Below are positions 49,381-57,775 of a stretch of DNA of 64,000 bases, piece after piece (position 1 is the stretch's first letter; each line of letters begins with the position of its first letter). Source of the DNA: Psychroserpens sp. Hel_I_66 (GTDB lineage Bacteria; Bacteroidota; Bacteroidia; Flavobacteriales; Flavobacteriaceae). The notes under the pieces are model-generated. The model was not told the DNA's origin. It ran no database searches and saw nothing but the letters and a program-made list of their open reading frames with translations. The translations under genes were made by a program, and so were the position numbers. The stretch covers positions 3,740,501 through 3,804,500 of the forward strand of contig NZ_JUGU01000001.1 of assembly GCF_000799465.1 (NCBI RefSeq), read 5' to 3'.

Positions 49381-49931
49381 TTTGTAGTTTTAGAATTAAA
49401 TATTGTAGGATTTAAATCTATTATCCTTTGCTTTAATATTAATTTGGCTCTGTGTAAATTAGATTTAGAGGTATTAACGCTTATATTTAATAACTCTGCA
49501 ATTTCTTGATGTTTATATTGATCTAGTTCATAAAGATTAAATACCATGCGATATCTTGTTGGTAATTCTTGGATGCACTCTAAGATTTTATCTAATGGTA
49601 CACTATCAATATCCACAGTGTTTATTGTAGTATCTTCAATAATCTCATCATTAATTTCTATATTAATTGGTGTCTTTTTTTTGTACTTATCTATTGCCTT
49701 ATAAATTGTAATTCGTTTCATCCAGCCTTCAAAAGATCCAGAACCTTTGTAAGATTTAATACTTTTAAATATCTCTAGAAATGAATCTTGTAAATTGTCT
49801 TGAGCCTCTTCTTTGTTTTTGCAATATTTTAAGCATAAAATAAACAGGTCATCCTTATACAGCGAGTATAATTGACTTTGTGCCTTTAAATTATTGCGCT
49901 TACAGGCTTTTATTATTTGTTGTAAATCCAA
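49377..49931 (-). CDS. ECF-type RNA polymerase sigma factor
   Basis: An alternative sigma factor of 184 residues with only regions 2 and 4. Region 2 spans about 15-85 (AQDNLQDSFLEIFKSIKSYK, then GSFEGWMKRITIYKAIDKYK). Region 4 spans about 115-175 (LPTRYRMVFNLYELDQYKHQ, EIAELLNISVNTSKSNLHRA). The start is TTG at 49931, as no ATG fits and MDLQQIIKACKRNN is a normal opening for this group. The last codon overlaps the ATG of the predicted anti-sigma gene, the classic coupling of an ECF factor to its inhibitor. The regulon is unknown. The lipoprotein gene immediately upstream could be part of it. Confidence 0.9.
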
Positions 49932-50063
49932 ATAGATGCTCTAGTTGTAAATTAATTTATACTTAAAAAAGTCAATTTATAATTTTAAATAATTTATGTA
50001 TTCTTAATTTAGTTTTTTACCATACTTTTTTGATTATTTTCAAATTGTTGGTTAGCGTGGAGA

Positions 50064-51134
50064 TTAATCACAGCTTATTGATTGTAAATTTATTATTGCA
50101 ATATAGAATTCATCGTCTTCGGTATCTTCCTCAATTCCAAAGTCATTTATTCTTACATAGATACTTTGGTTTTCTTCGGAATTTAAATATACCTCACTAG
50201 AAACTATTGGATTTATTTCTAATTGTGCATCATCTTCGGTCTCATAAAATAGAATTGGTAGTTCGTCATCAAGTTCAAGAGTATCAAAAATACATTCTGA
50301 ATAATCATCAAATATAAACTCTGAAACGCCTTCCCCTTGCTCAAGTTCACATTCTTCAAAACTAAAATTACCACAATCTGTAAAATTGAGATCACATCTT
50401 CGGTTTAAAATAAGTTCTCGATCTTGATTGGTCAACTGTAACGTGTTTTCATCAAGATATGTAACCTTCCAGTCAAAATTGAAAAACGCTCCAATTTCAG
50501 TATCATCAATAATACTTATATTGATATGTAATTCATTTTCAATAAATAATGGAGACCATGAGCCAAACAAAAGTTCATCCTCTAGATTTAAAGAAGTAAA
50601 ACCATAATTCTGATAAAAATAACCTCCTAAATAAGGATTTTCATCATTGTAACTATATCCAATCTTTAGCGGACAATTTTGTATAAATGTGTTACACTCC
50701 ATTAATATTTCTTCGTTAAGGCAATTGTCTATAGCTACTTTTAGTTCTTCAGTAGTATTGATTATGATTTCCTCACCAGATTCTAAAGTTCCAGTAATTG
50801 GAAAACTAATACTAGTAGAATAATCTATTTCCAAATTTCCAAGAATAGAACTAAACTGTTCATCATCTAATATGAAATTAGTGGAAACGTACACATCACT
50901 ATCATCAAAAATAAAAAGTGTCAAGGGATAAATAAAATCTATACATGCAATACTCTCGTCTGGTCGAGCTTCATCATTTGTGATGCCCTTAACGTTATCA
51001 TATAAATCAGAATCTGAGCGTATCACTTCAACACTGTCAATATCTATGGTTGCAGAGAGATTATCATCTTGGTCATAGGAGCAAGATGACAAGAAAATAA
51101 ATAATGCTAGAATCGATAACTTTAATAGTTTCAT
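50064..51134 (-). CDS. Acidic lipoprotein of unknown function (356 aa)
   Basis: The signal peptide MKLLKLSILALFIFLSSCSY has a lipobox ending at Cys18, so the protein is a lipoprotein. The residues after Cys (SYDQDDN) are acidic, as in surface-exposed lipoproteins of Bacteroidota. The mature part is strongly acidic, with several Cys, and seems to have two halves: about 35-150 (FIYPLTLFIFDDSDVYVSTN) and about 150-356, with a lipocalin-like stretch (LFGSWSPLFIENELHINISI). No family was recognised. It lies 132 bases upstream of the ECF sigma gene on the same strand, with no visible terminator between them, so the two may be co-transcribed. Confidence 0.7.
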   Translation of the reverse strand: MKLLKLSILALFIFLSSCSYDQDDNLSATIDIDSVEVIRSDSDLYDNVKGITNDEARPDESIACIDFIYPLTLFIFDDSDVYVSTNFILDDEQFSSILGNLEIDYSTSISFPITGTLESGEEIIINTTEELKVAIDNCLNEEILMECNTFIQNCPLKIGYSYNDENPYLGGYFYQNYGFTSLNLEDELLFGSWSPLFIENELHINISIIDDTEIGAFFNFDWKVTYLDENTLQLTNQDRELILNRRCDLNFTDCGNFSFEECELEQGEGVSEFIFDDYSECIFDTLELDDELPILFYETEDDAQLEINPIVSSEVYLNSEENQSIYVRINDFGIEEDTEDDEFYIAIINLQSISCD

Positions 51135-51192
51135 GGTACCTTCTTTACCTATAGTCTACAATATTTAAAAAAGGTTGCGTGAAATCATAAAA

Positions 51193-51220
51193 AAAATCGT
51201 TTCAGCAATGAAACGATTTT
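51193..51220 (-). terminator. Rho-independent terminator of the proline operon
   Basis: Eleven-base arms AAAATCGTTTC and GAAACGATTTT with a six-base loop, 24 bases past the proA stop. The minus strand continues into TTTTTTATG. The plus-strand side is also T-rich. Confidence 0.88.
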
Positions 51221-51244
51221 TAATTTTTAAACATTATTGAAGTT

Positions 51245-52444
51245 TTAAACCCTCACATGGCCATCTCCAAACACATAATATTTGTTGGTAACCAACTGTT
51301 TTAATCCCAGTGGACCTCTATGATGCAGCTTATCTGTGCTTATCGCTAATTCTGCACCAACACCCATTTGTCCACCATCGGTAAATCTCGTCGAGGCGTT
51401 GTGGTAGACTGCAGCACTATCTACACGTTCCATAAATTTTTTAGCTAGTTCTTTATCTTCAGTAATTATAGAAGCAGAATGTCCTCCAGAATACGTATTG
51501 ACCATTTCAATAGCCTCATCTGCACCATCAACTTGTGCAATCAATAACTTCATAGCTAAAAATTCCTCATACCAAATAGCCTCATTGTCAATGATTTTTT
51601 CTTCGGAAAGCGTCTCGCTCACCTTTTCATCTACAACGATTTCAACTTTAAGTTTAGATAAAATGGAGTGTAGCTCTCTAAGTTTGATAGCAAGATTAGG
51701 TAGATTCTTATCAATCAAAACCTTATCCAATGCATTGCATCCTGAGATTTTATCGGTTTTTGCATTAATGATGACTTTTACTGCCTTTAGCCAATCTGCA
51801 TTTTCAGCAACATATAAAAAGTTATTACCGCGTCCACTTATGAGTACAGCACAATTAGCATTGTCCTTAACAAATTTGATCAACCGCTCTCCACCTCTTG
51901 GTACAATAAGATCTAACTTCTCAGTAGGATTTTTCAAAAAAGCTTGGGTTTCATCTCTATTAAAATGTAAGAGTTTAATCCAATCTTTTGAAAGACCATT
52001 GGTTTCTAAAGCTTCATGCCAGCATTTTTCAAGAATAATGTTACTATTTTTAGCTTCTTTACCACCTTTCAATAGTATTTTGTTATTTGCCTTAAATGCT
52101 AGAACCGCAGCTTCAATAGTCACATCTGGACGCGACTCATAGATAATCATAATGGTTCCAAAAGGAGCAGTTTTATTAGTAATTTGTAATCCGCTATCCA
52201 GAGTAAGGTCAGAAATCTCTTGTCCTACAGGATCATTTTGGGATTTTACTTCTTTAATAGCTCTAATCATGTCATCAATTTTAGACTCATTGACAACCAA
52301 TCTATCATAAAGCGCTTTATCATCTTTGTCAAAAGCAGATAAATCTTTTTGATTTTCTATTAATATGTGCTTACGCTCTCTATCAATAATGTCAATCATA
52401 GATTGGAGTACGTTGTTTTTTATTTTTGAACTTAAAAGTTCCAT
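51245..52444 (-). CDS. proA: Glutamate-5-semialdehyde dehydrogenase
   Basis: Second step of proline synthesis: NADPH-dependent reduction of glutamyl-5-phosphate to the semialdehyde. It is a cytoplasmic aldehyde dehydrogenase-fold enzyme of 399 residues. IMIYESRPDVTIEAA near residue 100 and LLKGGKEAKNSN near 122 bind NADP. SGCNALDKVLID near 235 carries the catalytic Cys in the typical CNA context. NASTRFTDGGQMGVGAELAI near 350 is the family C-terminal motif. It is last in the order proC-proB-proA, 15 bases after proB. Confidence 0.96.
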   Translation of the reverse strand: MELLSSKIKNNVLQSMIDIIDRERKHILIENQKDLSAFDKDDKALYDRLVVNESKIDDMIRAIKEVKSQNDPVGQEISDLTLDSGLQITNKTAPFGTIMIIYESRPDVTIEAAVLAFKANNKILLKGGKEAKNSNIILEKCWHEALETNGLSKDWIKLLHFNRDETQAFLKNPTEKLDLIVPRGGERLIKFVKDNANCAVLISGRGNNFLYVAENADWLKAVKVIINAKTDKISGCNALDKVLIDKNLPNLAIKLRELHSILSKLKVEIVVDEKVSETLSEEKIIDNEAIWYEEFLAMKLLIAQVDGADEAIEMVNTYSGGHSASIITEDKELAKKFMERVDSAAVYHNASTRFTDGGQMGVGAELAISTDKLHHRGPLGLKQLVTNKYYVFGDGHVRV

Positions 52445-52459
52445 AATCTCTTTCTTTTT

Positions 52460-53236
52460 TTAATTAATAAATTTTGTTCCTACAGGCTTGTTATTGAGAA
52501 TGTCAATAATCACATTTTGGCGTTTACCGTTAGCGATGTATGTAGGAATGTTTTTTCTCGCAGAGCCTTTGGCAATCTTTAACTTTGAAGCCATTCCGCC
52601 ACGACCTTCTCCTTCTTTTTTGTTAGAGGCTTTAACGTATTGCTCTACATTTTCACCAACTTTAACTTCGTTTAGTTTTTTAGAACCTTCATCGTCTGGG
52701 TGCCCTGTGTAGAGTCCATCTGTATCAGATAGAATAATAAGGCGATCTGCATCTATCAATTCTGCAACTAAACTTGCCAACTCATCATTATCTGAAAACA
52801 TTGACATGGTCAAAGAGACCGCATCATCTTCATTGGCAATGGGAATGATACCTTCGGAAAGTAATCCTTCATAACAATTAATCATGTTATCTCGGTGCAA
52901 TCCTATGTCAAAATCTCTTTTCGTGGCTAGTACTTGCGCGCAGCGCATTCCGTAGTCATGAAAAATACTATAATAATGACGCATCATACGCGGTTGCCCA
53001 ACCGAAGAATAGACCTGGCGTCTAATAGAAGGATCTTTAATACTGGTTTCGCCCAATATCTCCTTTCCTGCCATTGCAGATCCAGAGGACACAAGGATGA
53101 CCATGATTTCTTCTTCATATAATACAGAAATTTGTCTTACAAGCTCTCTTAAAACCGGACCAAATATTCTGTTATCTCTGTTTGTTAATACGTTGGTTCC
53201 AACTTTTACGACCACACGTTTTATATCACTATCCAT
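52460..53236 (-). CDS. proB: Glutamate 5-kinase
   Basis: First step of proline synthesis: ATP-dependent phosphorylation of glutamate. It is an amino acid kinase-fold enzyme of 258 residues. VVVKVGTNVL near residue 8, LVSSGSAMAG near 48 and IANEDDAVSL near 133 bind nucleotide and glutamate. ILSDTDGLYTG near 170 and GRGGMASKLKIAKG near 213 complete the site. It lacks the C-terminal PUA domain of the 367-residue E. coli enzyme. This single-domain form is also known in other bacteria. It lies between proC and proA with gaps of 2 and 15 bases. Confidence 0.95.
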   Translation of the reverse strand: MDSDIKRVVVKVGTNVLTNRDNRIFGPVLRELVRQISVLYEEEIMVILVSSGSAMAGKEILGETSIKDPSIRRQVYSSVGQPRMMRHYYSIFHDYGMRCAQVLATKRDFDIGLHRDNMINCYEGLLSEGIIPIANEDDAVSLTMSMFSDNDELASLVAELIDADRLIILSDTDGLYTGHPDDEGSKKLNEVKVGENVEQYVKASNKKEGEGRGGMASKLKIAKGSARKNIPTYIANGKRQNVIIDILNNKPVGTKFIN

Positions 53237-53238
53237 AA

Positions 53239-54045
53239 TTATTTTTCTTTTCCTAATTCAACAGCTCTATCAAAGGCTGCATAAGCAGCATCCTTTATGA
53301 GTGTTTTTATATTATTGTCTTCCATAGAATCAATAGCAGCTTGGGTTGTGCCACCTTTTGAAGCCACTTTGTCTATCCATGATTTTGGAGAGATATCATT
53401 TTCATTAAAGAGTGCTATGGCTCCCTCAAAAGTACTGCTAACCAAAACTTTCGAGTCGTAATCTGAGAATCCCATTTGCAACGCTGCTTCTAACATAGAC
53501 TGCATAAAATAAAATACATATGCTGGTCCACTTCCTGAAATTCCCGTAGACGCATCAATAAAATTCTCTGTACTTACATGTATAGAAGTACCTGTCGTGT
53601 CTAAAAGGTTTCTCACCATAATGAGCTCTACTTTAGAGACTTCGCCAGACTCTGTATAAGATGTCACGCCTTTACCAACCTGAGCTGGCAAATTGGGCAT
53701 CGTTCTTATTACCTTTTTGGCCTCTAGTTGTTCTTTAATTGTGTCTATGGTTACACCTGCCATTAAGGATACCATAATTTGGTGGTCACTTAACATAGGT
53801 TTCATTTGTTCAAAAAGAGAAGCACTGTGATAGGGTTTTACTGCTATGAAAACAATATGTGATTTTGGAAGGCAATCTTCCAAATTGTCATAAACATCAA
53901 ACCTTCCGTCTTTTCTTAAGGTTTCAATTTTTTTTGGATCCGTATCGTAAATACGTAATTTGTGTTTACTTAAAAGGGGAGAACTTGACATGCCTTCGGC
54001 ATAAGTTAATCCCATATTTCCTGCTCCAATAACTAATACTTTCAT
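53239..54045 (-). CDS. proC: Pyrroline-5-carboxylate reductase
   Basis: Last step of proline synthesis: NAD(P)H-dependent reduction of pyrroline-5-carboxylate. It is a cytoplasmic protein of 268 residues with the Rossmann motif VIGAGNMG at 4-11, FIAVKPYH near 71, RTMPNLPAQVGKG near 115 and the family signature GISGSGPAYVFYFMQSMLEA near 163. It is the first gene of the compact proC-proB-proA operon, so all three proline enzymes are made together. The 257-base region upstream has a 12-base palindrome (CTCTATATAGAG) 20 bases before the start. Confidence 0.95.
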   Translation of the reverse strand: MKVLVIGAGNMGLTYAEGMSSSPLLSKHKLRIYDTDPKKIETLRKDGRFDVYDNLEDCLPKSHIVFIAVKPYHSASLFEQMKPMLSDHQIMVSLMAGVTIDTIKEQLEAKKVIRTMPNLPAQVGKGVTSYTESGEVSKVELIMVRNLLDTTGTSIHVSTENFIDASTGISGSGPAYVFYFMQSMLEAALQMGFSDYDSKVLVSSTFEGAIALFNENDISPKSWIDKVASKGGTTQAAIDSMEDNNIKTLIKDAAYAAFDRAVELGKEK

Positions 54046-54064
54046 GTTTTTTCATTGTAATTCA

Positions 54065-54076
54065 CTCTATATAGAG
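54065..54076. promoter_or_regulatory. 12-bp palindrome before the proline operon
   Basis: CTCTATATAGAG is a perfect palindrome 20 bases upstream of the proC start, near the ribosome-binding region. It might be an operator. It is AT-rich and could also be chance. Confidence 0.2.
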
Positions 54077-54302
54077 CAATTACCGTACGATAGTACCGAT
54101 TTGTAGATTTTATTATGGGAATTAATAGATACTCAAGTAATAGAGTGATTTTTTAGGATTTTGTAAATTTTAAACACTGTAGCTTATGAATCCTTAAATT
54201 AAAATATTTCTAAATTTGATTAAGGTGACAGTGTGTCGGTGACAAAAATGGGAAAAAGCAATTTAAATAGTAATTGATTTTAAGAATAAAGAGGTCTCTT
54301 GA

Positions 54303-55271
54303 TTACTCAAAATCTAAAATAGAAGATGCTTCAATAAGCTTTCGCAGAGCATCAATTTTGTTTTGAATTTTATTGAAGAAAGTCAATTTTTCTTTTTCTC
54401 CAGCTGTATTAAGAAGTTTAGAACTTTGTAATTGCTTTTTCAAGAACGCTTCAGCTTCGAGACAAGTTAATTTATCTGAAGTTTGAAAGTATGATAAAAT
54501 CGTAAATGGCACAAAAAGCGACTGTTGGTTTGGGGTGCTTACCAACACGTTGTTATTCATTAAAAGCAATTCATTGTAATAAAATAAATAATTTTGTGTG
54601 TCTGCTTTAACGTTTTCTGAAATTTGAAGAATTAACGCTTTTAAATCCACGCATAATTGTAAAGCAGTACCATTTGAAAGATGACCAGCCTGATTGTAAA
54701 AATGAATCTGCTTTAAGGTGCTATTGATTGTTGTAACATCCCAAATTTCTATCGTATTTAAGTTTTTATAAAGTCGCCCTAATGCTTTTGCTGATTTTAC
54801 GGTTTCTACCTTTGGCGAGAATGATTCAAAATCTTTATTGTAAAAATCAATATCCAAAAGTTTCAGCCAAACATACATTTTAAAACGACTTAAAAGGTTA
54901 TTCTCTAAGGTGTAAAATAAGGGAATGTCTTTTGCTGAATATAAAATTCGGCTCTCCTTTTGATGCAGTAAAGGTTGTAAGGACTCGTATGATGTATTGA
55001 AGTAGTTTTGCAACTCTACTTCGTTGTGAATTGGCTTCGTTTTCTCAACAGCGATGATATCATCCTTAGTATTTTCAAACAGACGATCAAGCGATAAATT
55101 ATAATATTTTGCCAGGATCACACTTTCTTCTAATGAGAATTTACTTTTAAGGCTCGTTCTCCTATGTGCAGCATCATAACTCATATCTAGCGCAGTTGCA
55201 ACAGCATCAATTAATGATATACCTGCTGGTAACCCAACTTTTAATTTCTCTAATAATTGCTTTTGAAACAT
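54303..55271 (-). CDS. Helix-turn-helix-like regulator of unknown family (322 aa)
   Basis: The first 65 residues look like a small helical DNA-binding domain (GISLIDAVATALDMSYDAAH, then SLEESVILAKYYNLSLDRLF), resembling the Cro/XRE-like heads of a group of flavobacterial proteins. The remaining 250 residues are largely helical, with no membrane segment or enzyme motif, perhaps a TPR-like or ligand-sensing body. It is transcribed divergently from the secreted repeat protein gene at 55388. Three copies of GTGATT lie in the shared 116-base region, so it may regulate that gene and itself. Regulator function is inferred, not shown. Confidence 0.6.
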   Translation of the reverse strand: MFQKQLLEKLKVGLPAGISLIDAVATALDMSYDAAHRRTSLKSKFSLEESVILAKYYNLSLDRLFENTKDDIIAVEKTKPIHNEVELQNYFNTSYESLQPLLHQKESRILYSAKDIPLFYTLENNLLSRFKMYVWLKLLDIDFYNKDFESFSPKVETVKSAKALGRLYKNLNTIEIWDVTTINSTLKQIHFYNQAGHLSNGTALQLCVDLKALILQISENVKADTQNYLFYYNELLLMNNNVLVSTPNQQSLFVPFTILSYFQTSDKLTCLEAEAFLKKQLQSSKLLNTAGEKEKLTFFNKIQNKIDALRKLIEASSILDFE

Positions 55272-55288
55272 ATCCCAATATATAATAA

Positions 55289-55328
55289 TTTGTGATTATC
55301 GCAAAAAATAGATTTGTGATTCGTGATT
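55289..55328. promoter_or_regulatory. Repeated GTGATT elements in a divergent promoter region
   Basis: TTTGTGATT occurs at 55289-55297 and again at 55313-55321. A further CGTGATT follows at 55322-55328. They lie between the divergent starts at 55271 and 55388 and could be operator sites for the helix-turn-helix-like protein. Confidence 0.35.
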
Positions 55329-55356
55329 TTAGGGCTATTAGATGTGTTTATAGCAA

Positions 55357-55364
55357 TAATTTTG
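55357..55364 (+). promoter_or_regulatory. Bacteroidota -7 element for the secreted repeat protein gene
   Basis: TAATTTTG matches TAnnTTTG, 23 bases upstream of the ATG at 55388. No proper -33 TTG was found. Confidence 0.45.
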
Positions 55365-55387
55365 GATTGAATTTAAAACTCTGAACT

Positions 55388-56089
55388 ATGAAAAAAAATA
55401 TCATCTTTATCTTTATTGTTCTTCTTGCAACTTCATCACTTGTTCAATCACAAAATACTAATGAAAGAAAATTGCGTTTCCCGGTTTGGATAACACATAG
55501 CCAAAATTCTGATATTATAGGACTGTCGTTAGCTGCTTTTCCTAAAGGAGTTATAGAAAAAGATACTACCTTAACTCGAACTTATGGTATTCGATTTGAA
55601 GCTTCTCTAATTGCTATGCTATCTCCGTTAATGGGCAGGTCACCTGTTTCTACTCGTAAAGATTTTTATAAATCAAAGCAAAATACTTTACGTACGGAAA
55701 TTATTAACGGACTCAATTTATCTTCTGGTACATTTGGCGAAACTACAGTGAATGGCTTTTCAGCAAGTTTGATGATTCAATATTTATATAATATGGATGG
55801 AGTTGCGATAGCGGGATTAAGCAATTTGATCGAAAAGCATAATGGTATTGCAATCTCAGCATTAGGTAATGAAGTGTATAAATCCAATGGTTTACTGGTG
55901 GGATTTGGTAATGAGGTAAATGAGTTTAATGGTATTCAAATAGGTGCAATAAATGGTGTCTTAGATAAAGGAGTAGGAATACAAATAGGTATTTTTAATA
56001 AAGCTAAAAACTTTAAAGGAATACAAATTGGACTCTGGAATAAAAATGATAAAAGGTCTTTTCCTATTATAAACTGGCAGTTTAAATAG
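55388..56089 (+). CDS. Secreted repeat protein (LA_2272-like repeats)
   Basis: A secreted or outer-membrane-associated protein of 233 residues. The N-terminal signal peptide is cleaved near VQSQ (residue 22). Residues about 135-222 are four to five repeats of about 19-20 residues with the pattern NGIxIGxxN (NGIAISALGNEV, NGLLVGFGNEV, NGIQIGAINGV, VGIQIGIFNKA, KGIQIGLWNKN). This resembles the LA_2272 type of surface repeat, which may fold as a beta-solenoid or barrel segment. It is transcribed away from the helix-turn-helix-like gene. Function unknown. Confidence 0.75.
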   Translation: MKKNIIFIFIVLLATSSLVQSQNTNERKLRFPVWITHSQNSDIIGLSLAAFPKGVIEKDTTLTRTYGIRFEASLIAMLSPLMGRSPVSTRKDFYKSKQNTLRTEIINGLNLSSGTFGETTVNGFSASLMIQYLYNMDGVAIAGLSNLIEKHNGIAISALGNEVYKSNGLLVGFGNEVNEFNGIQIGAINGVLDKGVGIQIGIFNKAKNFKGIQIGLWNKNDKRSFPIINWQFK

Positions 56090-56144
56090 TAAAAAACCTT
56101 TTTCAAAATTTATAAGTGGAAATTTTTGAAGAAATTTCGAATAT

Positions 56145-57593
56145 TTATTTCTTCTCAACCAATCCACGAGTTAACCAACCTCTTCTACTCGCAGTTGCGA
56201 TAGCATACGGTGTGATCCAGAATAAACCGAAAGTATATAGAATGCTGTAAGAATATGCCCAAATAGATTCTGAAATATTATACCGCTTAGAATAGAAAAT
56301 AACAGAAAACGATGACAGTATTAAGATGCTAAAAAATGTAGATCCTAAAAAGAGTAGTGGATGAACCATAACAAAAAGCAACATCATTAAAACAAATGGA
56401 TAGCTCAACAACATTTCTAAAAACTGACTAACAAACAATAATCTTATTCCAGATTTATTGCCTTCTCTAAAATTAGTAAATACATATTTTGCCATAGCAA
56501 GGTTTTCACGCACATTACTTCGTCCCCATCTAATAAACATTTTGTAGAGTCCAGTAAAATCTTCTGGTACGTTTGTATAAGCCACAGCATTTTTTTGAAA
56601 CAATACATGCTTACCTTGCTTTAAAATCATATTGGTCATCGCGCGATCCTCGCCAATATCTGATGGTTTACCCATAAATGTTTGGTTGATCCATTCTGGT
56701 AAACATTTATGCACAGCGCTGCTTCTATATGCTGCCAATGCTCCTGGAGTACACAAAACGGAATTTAATTTGCTTTCTGCAGATCTAACGAATTCAAAAC
56801 TCAGTACAAAGCTAACATCCAGCATTTTTGGAAGTATTGCTTTTTTATTGTTCAACACTCTTATGTTTCCTGCAACCGCTCCACATTTTTCATCTTTTAC
56901 AAATGGACTTACCAAATTTCTTAAAGTATCTCCGTTTACAATAGAATCACTATCTACAGTAACAAATATGTCTCCTATTCCCAAATTAAAACCTCTGTAA
57001 AGTGCGTGACGTTTTCCTTTGTTTTCTGGTTGTTGCAAAATAACCAAACGGTCTCCCAATTTATGTTTAGCATCTTGCATCCAGCTCCAAGTATCATCTT
57101 TACTACCATCATCAATAGATAATATTTCGATTTTTTCTTGCGGATAATCACTTTCTGCTAAACTCATTAATGTGTCCCAAACTTGCTTTCCTTCATTGTA
57201 AGCTGGTACAATAACCGTTATTCTTGGTAACTCAGTATCAGATACTGATGACACAGGTTTATACCTAAAAAATTTGTAGAGCATAAACAGAAACAAACCT
57301 GCTTTAAAAGAAAATAATGTGGTTGTGAACACAACCAACGTGGTTCCCCAAAAAGAAGTAAGACGTTCTGCATTAATTATTGTAAAATCATCACGAAATA
57401 CACTAAAAAAGTAAATCCCAATGCTTATCAATACAAACGTGCTAAAAATTACCCAGAGGTTACGACGAATTTCGCTATCGTGGGTATCTACATCAAAGCG
57501 GTTAAAGAAAGAGTGAATGTTATTTGAAAGTTTATTTTTTTTGTTGGAGATAATTGACTTTGGTTCGTTTAGAGTCTGTTTGTTAAAGTTCAT
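56145..57593 (-). CDS. Processive-type family 2 glycosyltransferase (HAS/NodC/PgaC-like)
   Basis: An inner-membrane enzyme of 482 residues. Two hydrophobic helices lie near 45-65 and 85-110, the GT-A domain at about 120-365, and four further helices at about 385-470. ITVIVPAYNEGKQVWDTL, SIDDGSKDDT, TVDSDSIV (DxD), PSDIGEDRAMTNMIL (GED) and MFIRWGRS (the RW of QxxRW, with the first Gln replaced) give the order seen in hyaluronan, chitin-oligomer and poly-GlcNAc synthases. It stands alone, away from the polysaccharide locus. Such enzymes usually both make and extrude a homopolymer or alternating polymer. The substrate cannot be named. Confidence 0.85.
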   Translation of the reverse strand: MNFNKQTLNEPKSIISNKKNKLSNNIHSFFNRFDVDTHDSEIRRNLWVIFSTFVLISIGIYFFSVFRDDFTIINAERLTSFWGTTLVVFTTTLFSFKAGLFLFMLYKFFRYKPVSSVSDTELPRITVIVPAYNEGKQVWDTLMSLAESDYPQEKIEILSIDDGSKDDTWSWMQDAKHKLGDRLVILQQPENKGKRHALYRGFNLGIGDIFVTVDSDSIVNGDTLRNLVSPFVKDEKCGAVAGNIRVLNNKKAILPKMLDVSFVLSFEFVRSAESKLNSVLCTPGALAAYRSSAVHKCLPEWINQTFMGKPSDIGEDRAMTNMILKQGKHVLFQKNAVAYTNVPEDFTGLYKMFIRWGRSNVRENLAMAKYVFTNFREGNKSGIRLLFVSQFLEMLLSYPFVLMMLLFVMVHPLLFLGSTFFSILILSSFSVIFYSKRYNISESIWAYSYSILYTFGLFWITPYAIATASRRGWLTRGLVEKK

Positions 57594-57718
57594 TTAATAA
57601 TCTAGATATTTGAGTTACTATTATGTTTTCTAGATGTACGTTTACTACTCGAGTTATAGATTTTTTTTAGTATTCTTTTATGACTAATTGTTGAATTTTA
57701 ACTTTTCCGAAGAAAAAA

Positions 57719-57752
57719 AAACCTCAAACAGAATGACTTCCATTTGAGGTTT
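57719..57752 (-). terminator. Rho-independent terminator of pnp
   Basis: Ten-base arms AAACCTCAAA and TTTGAGGTTT enclose a 14-base loop, 24 bases past the pnp stop. A run of eight or more T follows on the minus strand. Confidence 0.85.
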
Positions 57753-57775
57753 ATTTAATGATTGAGAATTAGAAA

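Noticed and set aside
51498..52142. 214-codon plus-strand frame opposite proA
   Set aside because: It is antisense to a clear full-length ProA and shows no domain; treated as a shadow.
56128..56154. Inverted repeat GAAGAAAT/ATTTCTTC between convergent genes at 56.1 kb
   Set aside because: Long AT-rich loop, overlaps a coding end and lacks a T tract; not called a terminator.
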